Part shown: positions 25,282-33,365 of the stretch, piece after piece
Numbering within the stretch: the stretch's first letter is position 1
Layout: every line of letters starts with the position of its first letter
Origin: VBDM01 sp035702665
Lineage (GTDB): Bacteria; Pseudomonadota; Gammaproteobacteria; Burkholderiales; SG8-39
DNA: 64,000 nucleotides
Direction: 5' to 3'
Assembly: GCA_035702665.1 (NCBI GenBank)
Contig: DASSQD010000047.1
Location: 1 to 64,000, forward strand
Notes under the pieces: model-generated
The model's input: the letters and a program-made list of their open reading frames with translations, nothing else
The model's database searches: none
Told to the model about the DNA's origin: nothing
Program-made: the position numbers and the translations under genes

Positions 25282-26523
25282 CTAGCCAAGCGGTCCCAAA
25301 AACGGCTCTCCCAAGAACGTATCGCTCCGTCCCTCCACCGTTTCCGGCCATGTCGCATTGTCGATCTTCGGCCGCTGTGACGCGGGCCGCGGCTTTCCGT
25401 CCCACCCGACTTGCTCCATGTAGTAATAGAGCTGGAATGCGTAGCCGTCGGGGTCGATGGCGAAGGCGCAGTAGTCGACACCGGGGAAGAGGTCGGGCGG
25501 CAGGTATTTGATCGCGACACCGTTGGCCTTGAGGAAGGCGATGGCGTCCTTCAGCTGCTGGTAGCTCCCGAGCTGCAGCCCGAAGGACATGAGGGTGCTG
25601 TCGGGCTTCAGGCCCAGCTCGTCGCGCAGCGCGATCGGGTAGAGCGCGACGGAGTGGTGCTCGGTGTTGGCGCGCAGGAAGACACAGCGGTGTGATTTGT
25701 ACTTGACTTCCTCGGTGACGGCGAACCCGAGGTCGTCGCGGTAGAACGCGAGCATCGCTTCCGTGTTCTCTGCGAAGAGGCGCACCGGCCCGATCTTCGC
25801 GATCTTGAACGGCCGCGCAAGCAGGATGCCGCCGACGTCGTACTTCTCCTCGCCGCCCGCGTCGAGCGCGCGGGTGCCCTTCTCGATGGGAATGCCGTCC
25901 GCGGTCGCTTTCGCCACCTCGGCGTACTCGGACAGGTGCGGCAGCCGCGGCGGCTTGGAGTAGCGCACGCCGTACATGTCGCGCGGCTTCGAGTACCCGT
26001 CCCAGCCGATCTGCTCGATGCCGTAATACAGCTCGTTGGTATGGCCGTCGGGGTCTGGCGGATAGAAGTGCCAGTTCGACCCCGGGAGGTCTCTGCCCGC
26101 GCGGCGGATCGGCTTGCCGCGCTTCGTGAACCAGTCGAAAGCGTCGGAGACTTCCTGCAGCGACCCGACCTGCCAAGTGATCTGGTTGATCGTGCCGCTT
26201 GGCGTGCGCGCGTGCGGATTGACGACTTCGAGCAACCTGCGCGGGAAGAAGACGAACGAGTGGTGGTCGGTGCCGTGTCGCGAGAAATAGCCCACCGTCG
26301 GGCCGACCTTGTCGCGCTGATCCTCGGGCACGCGCTCCCGGAAATCGATCGGATCGGAGACGCGGAAGCCGAGGAGCTTGCAGTAGAAATCCTTGCTGCG
26401 CTCCGGGTCGACCACGTTCACGCCGAAATGCCCGAGGCGCCGGATGCGGAACGGCCGCTGCAGCTTCACGCCCCCGACGGTGAATTCCTCGGTAGCCTGC
26501 GGAACACGCTCGGGCTTGTTCAT
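25282..26523 (-). CDS. Two-module VOC-superfamily protein (extradiol dioxygenase-like)
   Basis: 413 aa with two vicinal-oxygen-chelate modules. Module 1 (about 28-185) keeps a complete H-H-E metal triad by eye: LGHFGVNV, TDHHSFVF, HTNELYYG. Module 2 (about 230-370) keeps only the middle His (TEHHSVALY); the first is lost (IGPVRLF) and the Glu is Gln (FQLYYYME). It may cleave a catechol-type ring or act as another VOC enzyme. In well-known type I extradiol enzymes the C-terminal module is the catalytic one, so this arrangement is reversed. ATG at 26523. Confidence 0.8.
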   Translation of the reverse strand: MNKPERVPQATEEFTVGGVKLQRPFRIRRLGHFGVNVVDPERSKDFYCKLLGFRVSDPIDFRERVPEDQRDKVGPTVGYFSRHGTDHHSFVFFPRRLLEVVNPHARTPSGTINQITWQVGSLQEVSDAFDWFTKRGKPIRRAGRDLPGSNWHFYPPDPDGHTNELYYGIEQIGWDGYSKPRDMYGVRYSKPPRLPHLSEYAEVAKATADGIPIEKGTRALDAGGEEKYDVGGILLARPFKIAKIGPVRLFAENTEAMLAFYRDDLGFAVTEEVKYKSHRCVFLRANTEHHSVALYPIALRDELGLKPDSTLMSFGLQLGSYQQLKDAIAFLKANGVAIKYLPPDLFPGVDYCAFAIDPDGYAFQLYYYMEQVGWDGKPRPASQRPKIDNATWPETVEGRSDTFLGEPFLGPLG

Positions 26524-26694
26524 TGCTCTCTCCGTGCTGGTCGAGGCATTGTACGCCCGAGATCGTGTCAGGTTTTCCCGGACAAGCCGGTCGGGTTTCT
26601 CCCGAGTTGACCCGCGCCTGCCGCCCTCGCATGATGTCCCCTCGCCTGTTCCTCGGGAGGGAACGGGTCGCAGCAATCCATACAGGGAGAAATC

Positions 26695-27960
26695 ATGACT
26701 GCACGTCGCAGCATTGCCTGCGCGCTTGGCGCCGTCGCGCTTGCCGCGCTTCACACCACAGCCGTAGCCGACTCCGACCAGGACCGCGAGCGTGACCGGA
26801 GCAAAGACAGGACGGTCACCGTCGACTGCGCCTCGGGCGACACTGTCGCCCGGGCGCTCACGCGCGGCGACGACCGCAAGTCGCTGACGATCCTCGTCAG
26901 CGGGACCTGCGCCGAGAACATCGTCATCAACCGCAGCGACGTCAAGCTGGCGGCCGCGGCCCCGGGCGCCACCGTCGTCGGCGCCGACGCCACGCTCGAC
27001 GTGATCCGCGTCACCGGCAGCCGCGTGACCATCGACGGCATCGCAGTGACGGGCGGCCGCAACGGCATTCTCGCCGACGGTGCGGCTGGGCTGATCGTGC
27101 AGAACGGGCTCGTCCAGGGCACCGGCCGCACCGGCATCGTCTACGGACATGGAGCGAGCGGGGTCGTGGACGCGGTGACGGTGGCGGGCAACGCGCGCGA
27201 CGGAATCGCGATCGACTCGGCGAGCGCCGCCGTCGTCAATTCGATCGTGACGCAGAACACGCGCCACGGGATAGGCGTGTTCAACAGCGGCTCCGGGCGC
27301 ATCGGCCTGGACAACCTCAACCTTCCCGGAGGAAACACGGTCAGCGCCAACGGCGCCAACGGGATCAACGTCAACTTCGGCTCGGGCGCCTTGATCGCGA
27401 TGAACGCCATCACGGGGAACGGCACCATCACCGCGCCGGGCAACCCGCAGAACGGCATCGGCGTCAACAGCGCGAGCGCCGACCTGATCGGCGGAAACAC
27501 CATCTCCGGAAATACCGGTCAGGGTGTCAACCTGCGCGCAAGCTCGCTGGTGGTCGGCGACACCTCGTTCGGCTTCAGCACCGTCAACACGATCACCGGC
27601 AACGGCAGCCCCGCGGCGACGGGAGGCATCTTCGCTTTTCTGGGATCCGCGATCAACATGCAGAATGCGGTGATCAGCGGCAACAACGGCTTCGGAATCG
27701 TGCTTTCACTGCGCTCGGAAGCCCAGATCGCCTCGACTACGATCCAGAACAACGTCCCGTCCGGCACCGGCAACGGCGACGGCATACGGCTCGCGTTCGG
27801 TTCGGGTTTGTTCGCCGCCACCCCGGTCGGCAATGTATCGGGCAATTCCGGGTTCGGAATCAACTGCACCGACGGCGAGTCGAGCGTCGTGAACACCGGC
27901 AACCTGGGCATCGGGACGAACGGGCTCGGAGGGGTCTCCCTCAGCTGCACCGGGTTCTGA
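26695..27960 (+). CDS. Secreted right-handed parallel beta-helix protein
   Basis: 421 aa. The signal peptide ends TTAVADS, followed by a charged linker (DQDRERDRSKDR) and a region of PbH1 repeats (about 95-410) with recurring N-G-I and G-N-T elements such as RVTIDGIAVTGGRNGIL and DLIGGNTISGNTGQGV. The fold is shared by pectate lyases and surface polysaccharide-active proteins; I see no clear catalytic residues. A good AGGGAGAAATC ribosome site precedes the ATG. It is monocistronic, and a strong hairpin follows. Confidence 0.85.
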   Translation: MTARRSIACALGAVALAALHTTAVADSDQDRERDRSKDRTVTVDCASGDTVARALTRGDDRKSLTILVSGTCAENIVINRSDVKLAAAAPGATVVGADATLDVIRVTGSRVTIDGIAVTGGRNGILADGAAGLIVQNGLVQGTGRTGIVYGHGASGVVDAVTVAGNARDGIAIDSASAAVVNSIVTQNTRHGIGVFNSGSGRIGLDNLNLPGGNTVSANGANGINVNFGSGALIAMNAITGNGTITAPGNPQNGIGVNSASADLIGGNTISGNTGQGVNLRASSLVVGDTSFGFSTVNTITGNGSPAATGGIFAFLGSAINMQNAVISGNNGFGIVLSLRSEAQIASTTIQNNVPSGTGNGDGIRLAFGSGLFAATPVGNVSGNSGFGINCTDGESSVVNTGNLGIGTNGLGGVSLSCTGF

Positions 27961-27967
27961 ATGTCTT

Positions 27968-28002
27968 CCCGGTCGCGCCCCGCTCCCCGGGGCGCGACCG
28001 GG
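27968..28002. terminator. Strong hairpin after the beta-helix gene
   Basis: Perfect 14-bp GC-rich stem (27968-27981 with 27989-28002) and a 7-nt loop, between convergent genes. There is no U-tract, so it is a transcript-end hairpin rather than a textbook terminator. Confidence 0.7.
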
Positions 28003-28015
28003 ATGCAACGCTGGC

Positions 28016-28603
28016 TTACGGCTTCCGTCCGAACAGTCCGACGAGCCCGGCCGAGCCCTTGGCGTGTCCCTGAAGCTTCGCGAGGAGCTCGTCGCGCGTC
28101 AAGCCCGGAGGCAGCGCCTTCGGATCGAGGTCGGTCGCGATCAGCGTTAACGTGTAGTGGTGCAAGCCCGTCGCCGGGGGCGTGCACGGCCCTTGGTAAT
28201 TGCTGAATCCATTGGTGCCTTTGCCGCCGACGTACTTGTCGCTGAGCTTGCTCACCTCGCCCTCGGCGAATCCGGTGACGCTCGCGGGAATGCCGTAGGC
28301 GACCCAGTGAATCACCCCCAGCCCCGCGCGGCCCTCGGGATCGACCATCACGAGCGCGTAGCTCCTCGTCCCCGCCGGCGGGTTCGAGAAGGTCAGCGGC
28401 GGCGACACGTTCTCGCCGATGCAGTTCGGGTTCTTGGGGTTGTTTCCGGCGTTCTTCTTCTCGAGCATCGTGCCGTCCTTGAACGCGGACGACGTGAGCG
28501 AGAACACGTTCTCCCCCGTCGAGGGCGGGCCCATCATCGAGCAGGCGCCGAGTGCGAGCGACGCGATCGCGCCGCTGCAGGCGAGGTGGAGTTTCATGGA
28601 CAT
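28016..28603 (-). CDS. YbhB/YbcL (PEBP/Raf kinase inhibitor-like) lipoprotein
   Basis: 195 aa. The lipobox is in ASLALGACSM. The PEBP fold is marked by FSLTSSAFKDGTML, GENVSPPLTFSNPP, YALVMVDPEGRAGLGVIHWVAYGIP, the GGKGTNGFSNYQGPCTPPATGLHHYTLTL core and a C-terminal AKGSAGLVGLFGR. The family binds anionic ligands; its bacterial role is unsettled. The start at 28603 is chosen over ATG 28597 because AGGAG lies 8 nt before the former. Confidence 0.9.
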   Translation of the reverse strand: MSMKLHLACSGAIASLALGACSMMGPPSTGENVFSLTSSAFKDGTMLEKKNAGNNPKNPNCIGENVSPPLTFSNPPAGTRSYALVMVDPEGRAGLGVIHWVAYGIPASVTGFAEGEVSKLSDKYVGGKGTNGFSNYQGPCTPPATGLHHYTLTLIATDLDPKALPPGLTRDELLAKLQGHAKGSAGLVGLFGRKP

Positions 28604-28746
28604 CGAAGGTCTCCTCAGGTTGGGATTGTGCAGCGCATTGTACGCCGCCAGTAGTGGGCGAGCCTGTGGTTGAAAAGTCCCCGGTACAGGTATAGCGTGA
28701 CTCGCTCCACTTCGAAAACCACCGCCGTTCTTCCGGGGAGATCAAT

Positions 28747-30513
28747 ATGGTTTTCATTTCACGTTGTTTGCGATTGGCTTGCGTCGCCCTCGCAGCGTCC
28801 GTCGTCGCGCTGCCCGCGTGGGCCGACGACGACAGGGACTGCAAGCACGGCGGGTCGCTACGACTCGTCAACGGCAGGATCCATACGATGGACGCGAGGG
28901 ACCAGATCGTGTCCTCGGTGCTCATCAAGAACGGCAAGTTCGCCGCCGTGGGTCACGGGCGCGGCAACGACGACGGTGATTGCGCGCGGACGATCGATCT
29001 GCGCGGACGCACCGCAGTGCCGGGGATCATCGACAGCCACAATCACATCATCCTGCTCGGCCTTCGTCCCGGGCGCGACGCGCGCCTGGAAAACGCCAAC
29101 TCGATCGGCGAGGCGCTCGCGACGCTGGCCGCGCGCGCTGCGGAAGTCCAGCCCGGCGAATGGGTGACGTCGGTCGGCGGCTTCAGCCGCAACCAGTTCT
29201 TCCGCGCTCCCCAGCCGGTCCGCTTCCCGACGCTCGCCGAGCTGACGGCGGCAGTGCCCAATCACCCGGTGTTCATCATGGAAGGCTTCAGCGGCCCGGG
29301 AGCGACGAACGCGCTCGGCAGGGCGTTCCTAATGGCGAACGGCGTCCCCGTCGGAGCCGACGGGTTCGTCGACGGCGGCGCGTTCGGCGTCGCCACGCCC
29401 TGCACCACGGCGCTCTTCCTCCTGCGCCAGATGCAGACGCCCGACTCGAAGCTGCAGGGTCTCAGGGACGCGATGCGCTACGCCGCGGGAATCGGCGTCA
29501 CCACGCACCTCGACCAGGGCGGCTTCCCGTTCATCGTCCCGGGGGTGGGCGACGCGAGCGACGGCGCCGCGGACTTCGACCGCTACCGCGCGCACGACTC
29601 GGTGCGCGCCCTCTACCAGCGGGGCGAGTTGACCAACCGCATCTGGGTCAATTTCCTGCACGTCGAGGAGGATCTCAATACTCCCGAGCTTCAGGCCAGG
29701 CTGCTCAACAGCTGGAACGACTTCGGCAACAACATGCTGCGGACGCTCGGCATCGGCGAGTTCACCGCGAGCGCGTTCATCGCGCCCGGGACCCCCGCGT
29801 GGTTCAACGGCACGCGGCTCGTCGCGCAGGCGCAATGGCGCAACGAGAACCATTCGCTCAACTTCCCGGTATTCGCCCTCCCGGGATTGCCGCTCGACTG
29901 GAAAGTGATCATCGACGGCTGGCAGCAGGTGAACAACGAGATGGTCGCGGCGGGCAACCCCGACGGCATTACGAAATTGCGCTGGGTGCTCGCGCATGTG
30001 CCCGTGATCACGCCCGACTACCTCCAGAAGCTGAAGAACCTCGGCGGCGGCGTGAACGTCCTGGGCGGCTGGCGCTGGCTCACCGGAGACTCGATCAACA
30101 ACGGCCCGCCGTTCCGCGACATCCTGGCGAGCGGCATACCGGTCGGCATGAGCTCGGACGGCATGCAGATCTCGACCATGAGCCCGTGGATCAACCTGTA
30201 CTACGTGGTCACCGGCAAGAACGCGCGCGGCGATCTCATCAACGCGGGGCAGACGCTGGGCCGCAACGACGCGATGCGGCTCTATACCGCCGCCAACGGC
30301 TGGTTCCTCCGGGCCGAGGACAAGCTCGGCACCATCGAGGATGGAAAGCTCGCGGACCTCGTCGTGCTGAGCGCCGATTATTTCAACGAGCGCATGGTGC
30401 CCGACGAAAACATCAAGGATCTGCGCTCGGTCCTCACCGTCGTCGGCGGCAAGGTGATGTACGACGATCTCGACGGCAGATCGAGGGACTACTGGAAGGC
30501 AGGATTCCCTTGA
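28747..30513 (+). CDS. Secreted amidohydrolase 2 (YtcJ-like)
   Basis: 588 aa. The signal peptide ends ALPAWADDD. The metal site IDSHNHII (near residue 97) has the form HxH typical of the superfamily. The barrel continues through RWVLAHVPVITPDYL and SSDGMQIS, ending with ADLVVLSADYF. It is similar in plan to the protein at 4440-6095, but alone and without a receptor. A GGGGAG site precedes the ATG. Substrate unknown. Confidence 0.85.
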   Translation: MVFISRCLRLACVALAASVVALPAWADDDRDCKHGGSLRLVNGRIHTMDARDQIVSSVLIKNGKFAAVGHGRGNDDGDCARTIDLRGRTAVPGIIDSHNHIILLGLRPGRDARLENANSIGEALATLAARAAEVQPGEWVTSVGGFSRNQFFRAPQPVRFPTLAELTAAVPNHPVFIMEGFSGPGATNALGRAFLMANGVPVGADGFVDGGAFGVATPCTTALFLLRQMQTPDSKLQGLRDAMRYAAGIGVTTHLDQGGFPFIVPGVGDASDGAADFDRYRAHDSVRALYQRGELTNRIWVNFLHVEEDLNTPELQARLLNSWNDFGNNMLRTLGIGEFTASAFIAPGTPAWFNGTRLVAQAQWRNENHSLNFPVFALPGLPLDWKVIIDGWQQVNNEMVAAGNPDGITKLRWVLAHVPVITPDYLQKLKNLGGGVNVLGGWRWLTGDSINNGPPFRDILASGIPVGMSSDGMQISTMSPWINLYYVVTGKNARGDLINAGQTLGRNDAMRLYTAANGWFLRAEDKLGTIEDGKLADLVVLSADYFNERMVPDENIKDLRSVLTVVGGKVMYDDLDGRSRDYWKAGFP

Positions 30514-30532
30514 GCGGGGTGATCGCGGGCTT

Positions 30533-30850
30533 CTAGGACCCGCCCGGGAGCCGCGCGCGCAAGTCGCGCAGCTGCTCCTCCAGGTCGCGCACGCGCTCGA
30601 GCAGCGCGACCGCGAGCGCGAGCCCCTGCGGGTCGAGGTCGAAATCCTTGCGCAGCCGCGACGCGCTGCGCGCGACGATCAGCCGGTCCGAGCTGAAGGT
30701 CCACTCGCGCGCGTCGGGATCGGCAGGCGCGATCGCCCCGAAGTCGACCAGGACGCGCAGCTCCGATTCCGACAGGCCCGACAGCTCGCACAGCTCCGCG
30801 AGCGTGAGCTCGTAGCGCTCGTGCAGCCAGCGGCCTTGCTCGATGCTCAT
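30533..30850 (-). CDS. cbpM: Chaperone modulator CbpM
   Basis: 105-aa MerR-like regulator that binds the J-domain of CbpA and blocks its DnaK co-chaperone and DNA-binding activities. The N-terminal helix-turn-helix part (TLAELCELSGLSESELRVLVDFGAI) and C-terminal coiled-coil (ALLERVRDLEEQLRDLRARL) fit the family. Its start overlaps the cbpA stop by ATGA (30847-30850). Confidence 0.88.
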   Translation of the reverse strand: MSIEQGRWLHERYELTLAELCELSGLSESELRVLVDFGAIAPADPDAREWTFSSDRLIVARSASRLRKDFDLDPQGLALAVALLERVRDLEEQLRDLRARLPGGS

Positions 30851-31779
30851 TTCACCGCTTCCTCGCCGAAATGGCCGCGGGGATTGAAGGCCGAGGCGCC
30901 GGCGAGCTCCCGGTAGAGTTCCCGCTCGCGCTCGCTCGCGGCGCCCGGCACGACGATCTGGACGATCGCGAACAGGTCGCCCTCTCCCGCATGCGGCTTG
31001 GGGAGCCCGCGCCCGGCGAGGCGGAGCTGCTGGCCCGCGCGCGTACCTGACGGGACCTTGAGCTGGACCGATCCCCCGAGCGTCGGCACATGGACGGAGG
31101 TGCCGAGCACCGCTTCCCAGGGCGCGAGCGGCAAATCGAGGAACAAGTCATGGCCGCTCACGCGGAACAGCGGGTGCGCGCGCAGCGCGATGTTGAGATA
31201 CAGGTCGCCGTCGCGCCCGCCGTTCAGGCCTTTGCCGCCTTTGCCCGCGAGGCGCAGGCGCTGCCCTTCGGTCGCGCCCTTGGGGATGCGCGCCTTGAAG
31301 GAGCGCTGCGCCCGATGCGGGAACCCGCGCTCGTCGTAGTCGGGCACGGCGAGATCGAGCGTGACTTCGGTTCCCCGGTAAGCCTCCTCCAGGCTGATGT
31401 TCGCGGTGACCTCGTAATCCTGTCCCGGCATGCGCGCGGTGCGGCCCTGCGTGCGTCCGCCGAATGCGGAGAACAGATCGCCGAGGTCGAGGTCTTCGAA
31501 CGAGAAAGTTCCGTTGCCGAACTGTTTCTCCCAGCCGGGAGGCGGGCGGAAATCCTGCCCGGCGCGGTGGGAGCCCAGCTGATCGTAAGCCGCGCGCTTC
31601 TGGGGATCCTTCAGCGTTTCGTAGGCTTCGGCGACCTCCTTGAATCTCTCCTCGGCATCGGGCTCCTTCGAGACGTCGGGATGATATTTACGCGCGAGCT
31701 TGCGGTAGGCGGTCTTGATCTCCTCGGGGCTCGCGCTCCGCGCGACACCCATCACGGCATAATAGTCCTTGTACTTCAT
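30847..31779 (-). CDS. cbpA: Curved DNA-binding protein / DnaJ-class co-chaperone CbpA
   Basis: 310 aa. The J-domain (1-70) carries the HPD motif in RKYHPDVSKEPD. A Gly/Phe segment (FSFEDLDLGDLFSAFGG) follows, then two C-terminal substrate-binding domains (from about 115), without the zinc-finger of full DnaJ. The start MKYKDYYAVMGV at 31779 is used; the longer in-frame extension lacks family sequence. It is coupled to cbpM. It is divergent from a universal stress protein across a 115-bp gap containing an FNR-type box. Confidence 0.93.
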   Translation of the reverse strand: MKYKDYYAVMGVARSASPEEIKTAYRKLARKYHPDVSKEPDAEERFKEVAEAYETLKDPQKRAAYDQLGSHRAGQDFRPPPGWEKQFGNGTFSFEDLDLGDLFSAFGGRTQGRTARMPGQDYEVTANISLEEAYRGTEVTLDLAVPDYDERGFPHRAQRSFKARIPKGATEGQRLRLAGKGGKGLNGGRDGDLYLNIALRAHPLFRVSGHDLFLDLPLAPWEAVLGTSVHVPTLGGSVQLKVPSGTRAGQQLRLAGRGLPKPHAGEGDLFAIVQIVVPGAASERERELYRELAGASAFNPRGHFGEEAVK

Positions 31780-31830
31780 CGTGCGGCATTGTATCCCCGG
31801 TCCCGGGATCGGGAGGCAAGGCACCTTCGT

Positions 31831-31844
31831 TTGATCCGGATCAA
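31831..31844. promoter_or_regulatory. FNR/ANR-type operator, perfect consensus
   Basis: TTGATCCGGATCAA matches the FNR consensus TTGAT-N4-ATCAA at every position. Its centre is 41.5 bp upstream of the start point predicted from TATCTT at 31867-31872, the geometry of a class II FNR-activated promoter. It lies about 50 bp from the ATGs of both usp and cbpA. Confidence 0.85.
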
Positions 31845-31866
31845 GGGCGCGAAGTCCCGGCCGACG

Positions 31867-31872
31867 TATCTT
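31867..31872 (+). promoter_or_regulatory. -10 element of the usp promoter
   Basis: TATCTT, with predicted initiation near 31879. The FNR box occupies the -35 region, and no separate -35 hexamer is needed or seen. Confidence 0.6.
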
Positions 31873-31894
31873 GGAGCCAGCGAAAGGAGCGATC

Positions 31895-32341
31895 ATGCTA
31901 TTCAGACACATCCTGATTCCCACCGACGGTTCGCACGTCGCGACGAAGGCGGTCAAGGCCGGGATCGCTTTCGCGAAGGAGGTCGGCGCCAAAGTCACCG
32001 GCTACTGCGCCGTCGAGCCGATCTATTCGCAGATCTACGGCGAGGGCTACATGTTCGCCGGAAATTCGATCGCGTCTCAGGAGAAGAAGGCCCGCCGGAT
32101 CGCCGAACGGCACGTCGCCGCCGTCGGCAAGCTGGCCAAGGCGTCGGGCGTCCCCTTCCAGGGACACGTTTCCAAGGCGGAGTCGCCCTACCTCGGCATC
32201 ATCGCCGCCGCCAGGCAAAAGCGCTGCGACGTGATCTTCATGGCCTCGAACAGCCGCCGGGGCATCGCCCGTCTGGTCATGGGCAGCGTGACTCAGAAGG
32301 TGCTGACGCACACGCGGACTCCGGTGCTCGTCTACCGCTAG
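31895..32341 (+). CDS. Universal stress protein (UspA family)
   Basis: 148 aa, single Usp domain: MLFRHILIPTDGSHVATKAV at the start, HVSKAESPYLGIIAAARQKRCDVIFMAS in the middle, GSVTQKVLTHTRTPVLVYR at the end. The usual nucleotide loop G-x2-G-x9-G-S/T reads ASNSRRGIARLVMGS, so both leading glycines are replaced and ATP binding is doubtful. The ATG at 31895 has an AAAGGAGC site and is preferred over the upstream 31871 ATG. The FNR box upstream suggests induction under oxygen limitation. Confidence 0.92.
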   Translation: MLFRHILIPTDGSHVATKAVKAGIAFAKEVGAKVTGYCAVEPIYSQIYGEGYMFAGNSIASQEKKARRIAERHVAAVGKLAKASGVPFQGHVSKAESPYLGIIAAARQKRCDVIFMASNSRRGIARLVMGSVTQKVLTHTRTPVLVYR

Positions 32342-32409
32342 AGGCAGCGCCCGCGCGGGGGCCATCACCGTCGCCCGCGCTTGAAGTAACATGCGGGTCG
32401 GTTCCCGCC

Positions 32410-33363
32410 ATGACCAGGCTGCTCATTCTGCTGACCTTGCCGGAAAAAATCAGAATGCAGTACTACAACGGCCTGCGCGACGCCTTCCCCGGGCTCGCGA
32501 TCGACCTCGTCGACCATCACTCGAAGGTCGATCCCTTCATCGGCTCCGCCGACATCCTCCTCACCTTCGGCGCCCACATGGCCGACCACGTGCTCGAGAA
32601 GGGCGCGAGCCTCAGATGGATCCAGGCCCTGGGCACCGGCGTCGACGGCATCGTCGACCGGCCCGCTCTCCGCTCCGGCGTGCTCGTCACCAACATGCAC
32701 GGCCTGCACGGCGACTCGGTGCCCGAAGCGGCGATCCTGCTGATGCTCGCCCTCGCGCGCGACCTGCCGCGCGCGATGCGCAACCGCAACGCGCGCAAGT
32801 GGGAGCGCTACCCCTCGCAGCTGCTTAAGGGGAAGACCGTGGGCATTTTCGGGGTGGGCGCGATCGCCAGGTCGCTCGCCCCGAAGTGCAAGTCGTTCGG
32901 CATGACGGTCGTCGGGATCAGCTCCGCGCCGCGAACCATGGAAGGCTTCGACCGTATGGTCCGCCGCGACGCGCTCGAGCAGGCTGCGCCGGATCTGGAC
33001 TTCCTGGTGCTGCTCACGCCGTACACCGCCGAGACGCACGGGATCGTCGGCGCGAGGGTCCTCGCCGCGATGAAGCCCTCGGCGTTCCTCGTGAACCTCG
33101 CGCGCGGCGGCATCGTCGACGAGGACGCGCTGCTGCTCGCGCTGCGGGAAAGGCGGCTTGCGGGCGCGGCGCTCGACGTGTTCGCGCAGGAACCGCTGCC
33201 CGAAGACCACCCTTTCTGGAGCCTGGACAACGTCATCGTCACGCCGCACCTCGGCGGCTTCCACGACCAGTACGCCGAGCAGGCGCTGCCGACGGTGGTG
33301 GAGAACTTCAGGAAGTTCCTCGCAGGAGACACGGCCGGCATGATCAACGTGGTAAAACGCTAG
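32410..33363 (+). CDS. D-2-hydroxyacid dehydrogenase (NAD-binding, phosphoglycerate dehydrogenase-like)
   Basis: 317-aa oxidoreductase that interconverts a 2-oxoacid and a D-2-hydroxyacid. The nucleotide-binding segment KTVGIFGVGAIARSLA departs from the usual GxGxxG in its last position (Ala for Gly). Catalytic Arg is in VNLARGGIVDE, Glu in DVFAQEPLP, and His in VTPHLGGFHD. It opens a run of plus-strand genes separated by -4 to +12 bp up to 38758. The physiological substrate is unknown. Confidence 0.85.
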   Translation: MTRLLILLTLPEKIRMQYYNGLRDAFPGLAIDLVDHHSKVDPFIGSADILLTFGAHMADHVLEKGASLRWIQALGTGVDGIVDRPALRSGVLVTNMHGLHGDSVPEAAILLMLALARDLPRAMRNRNARKWERYPSQLLKGKTVGIFGVGAIARSLAPKCKSFGMTVVGISSAPRTMEGFDRMVRRDALEQAAPDLDFLVLLTPYTAETHGIVGARVLAAMKPSAFLVNLARGGIVDEDALLLALRERRLAGAALDVFAQEPLPEDHPFWSLDNVIVTPHLGGFHDQYAEQALPTVVENFRKFLAGDTAGMINVVKR

Positions 33364-33365
33364 AT

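Noticed and set aside
31788..31793. TACAAT as a minus-strand -10 box for cbpA controlled by the FNR site
   Set aside because: It would put initiation almost at the cbpA ATG, and the FNR box would not be at -41.5 for that direction, so FNR control of cbpA is left open.
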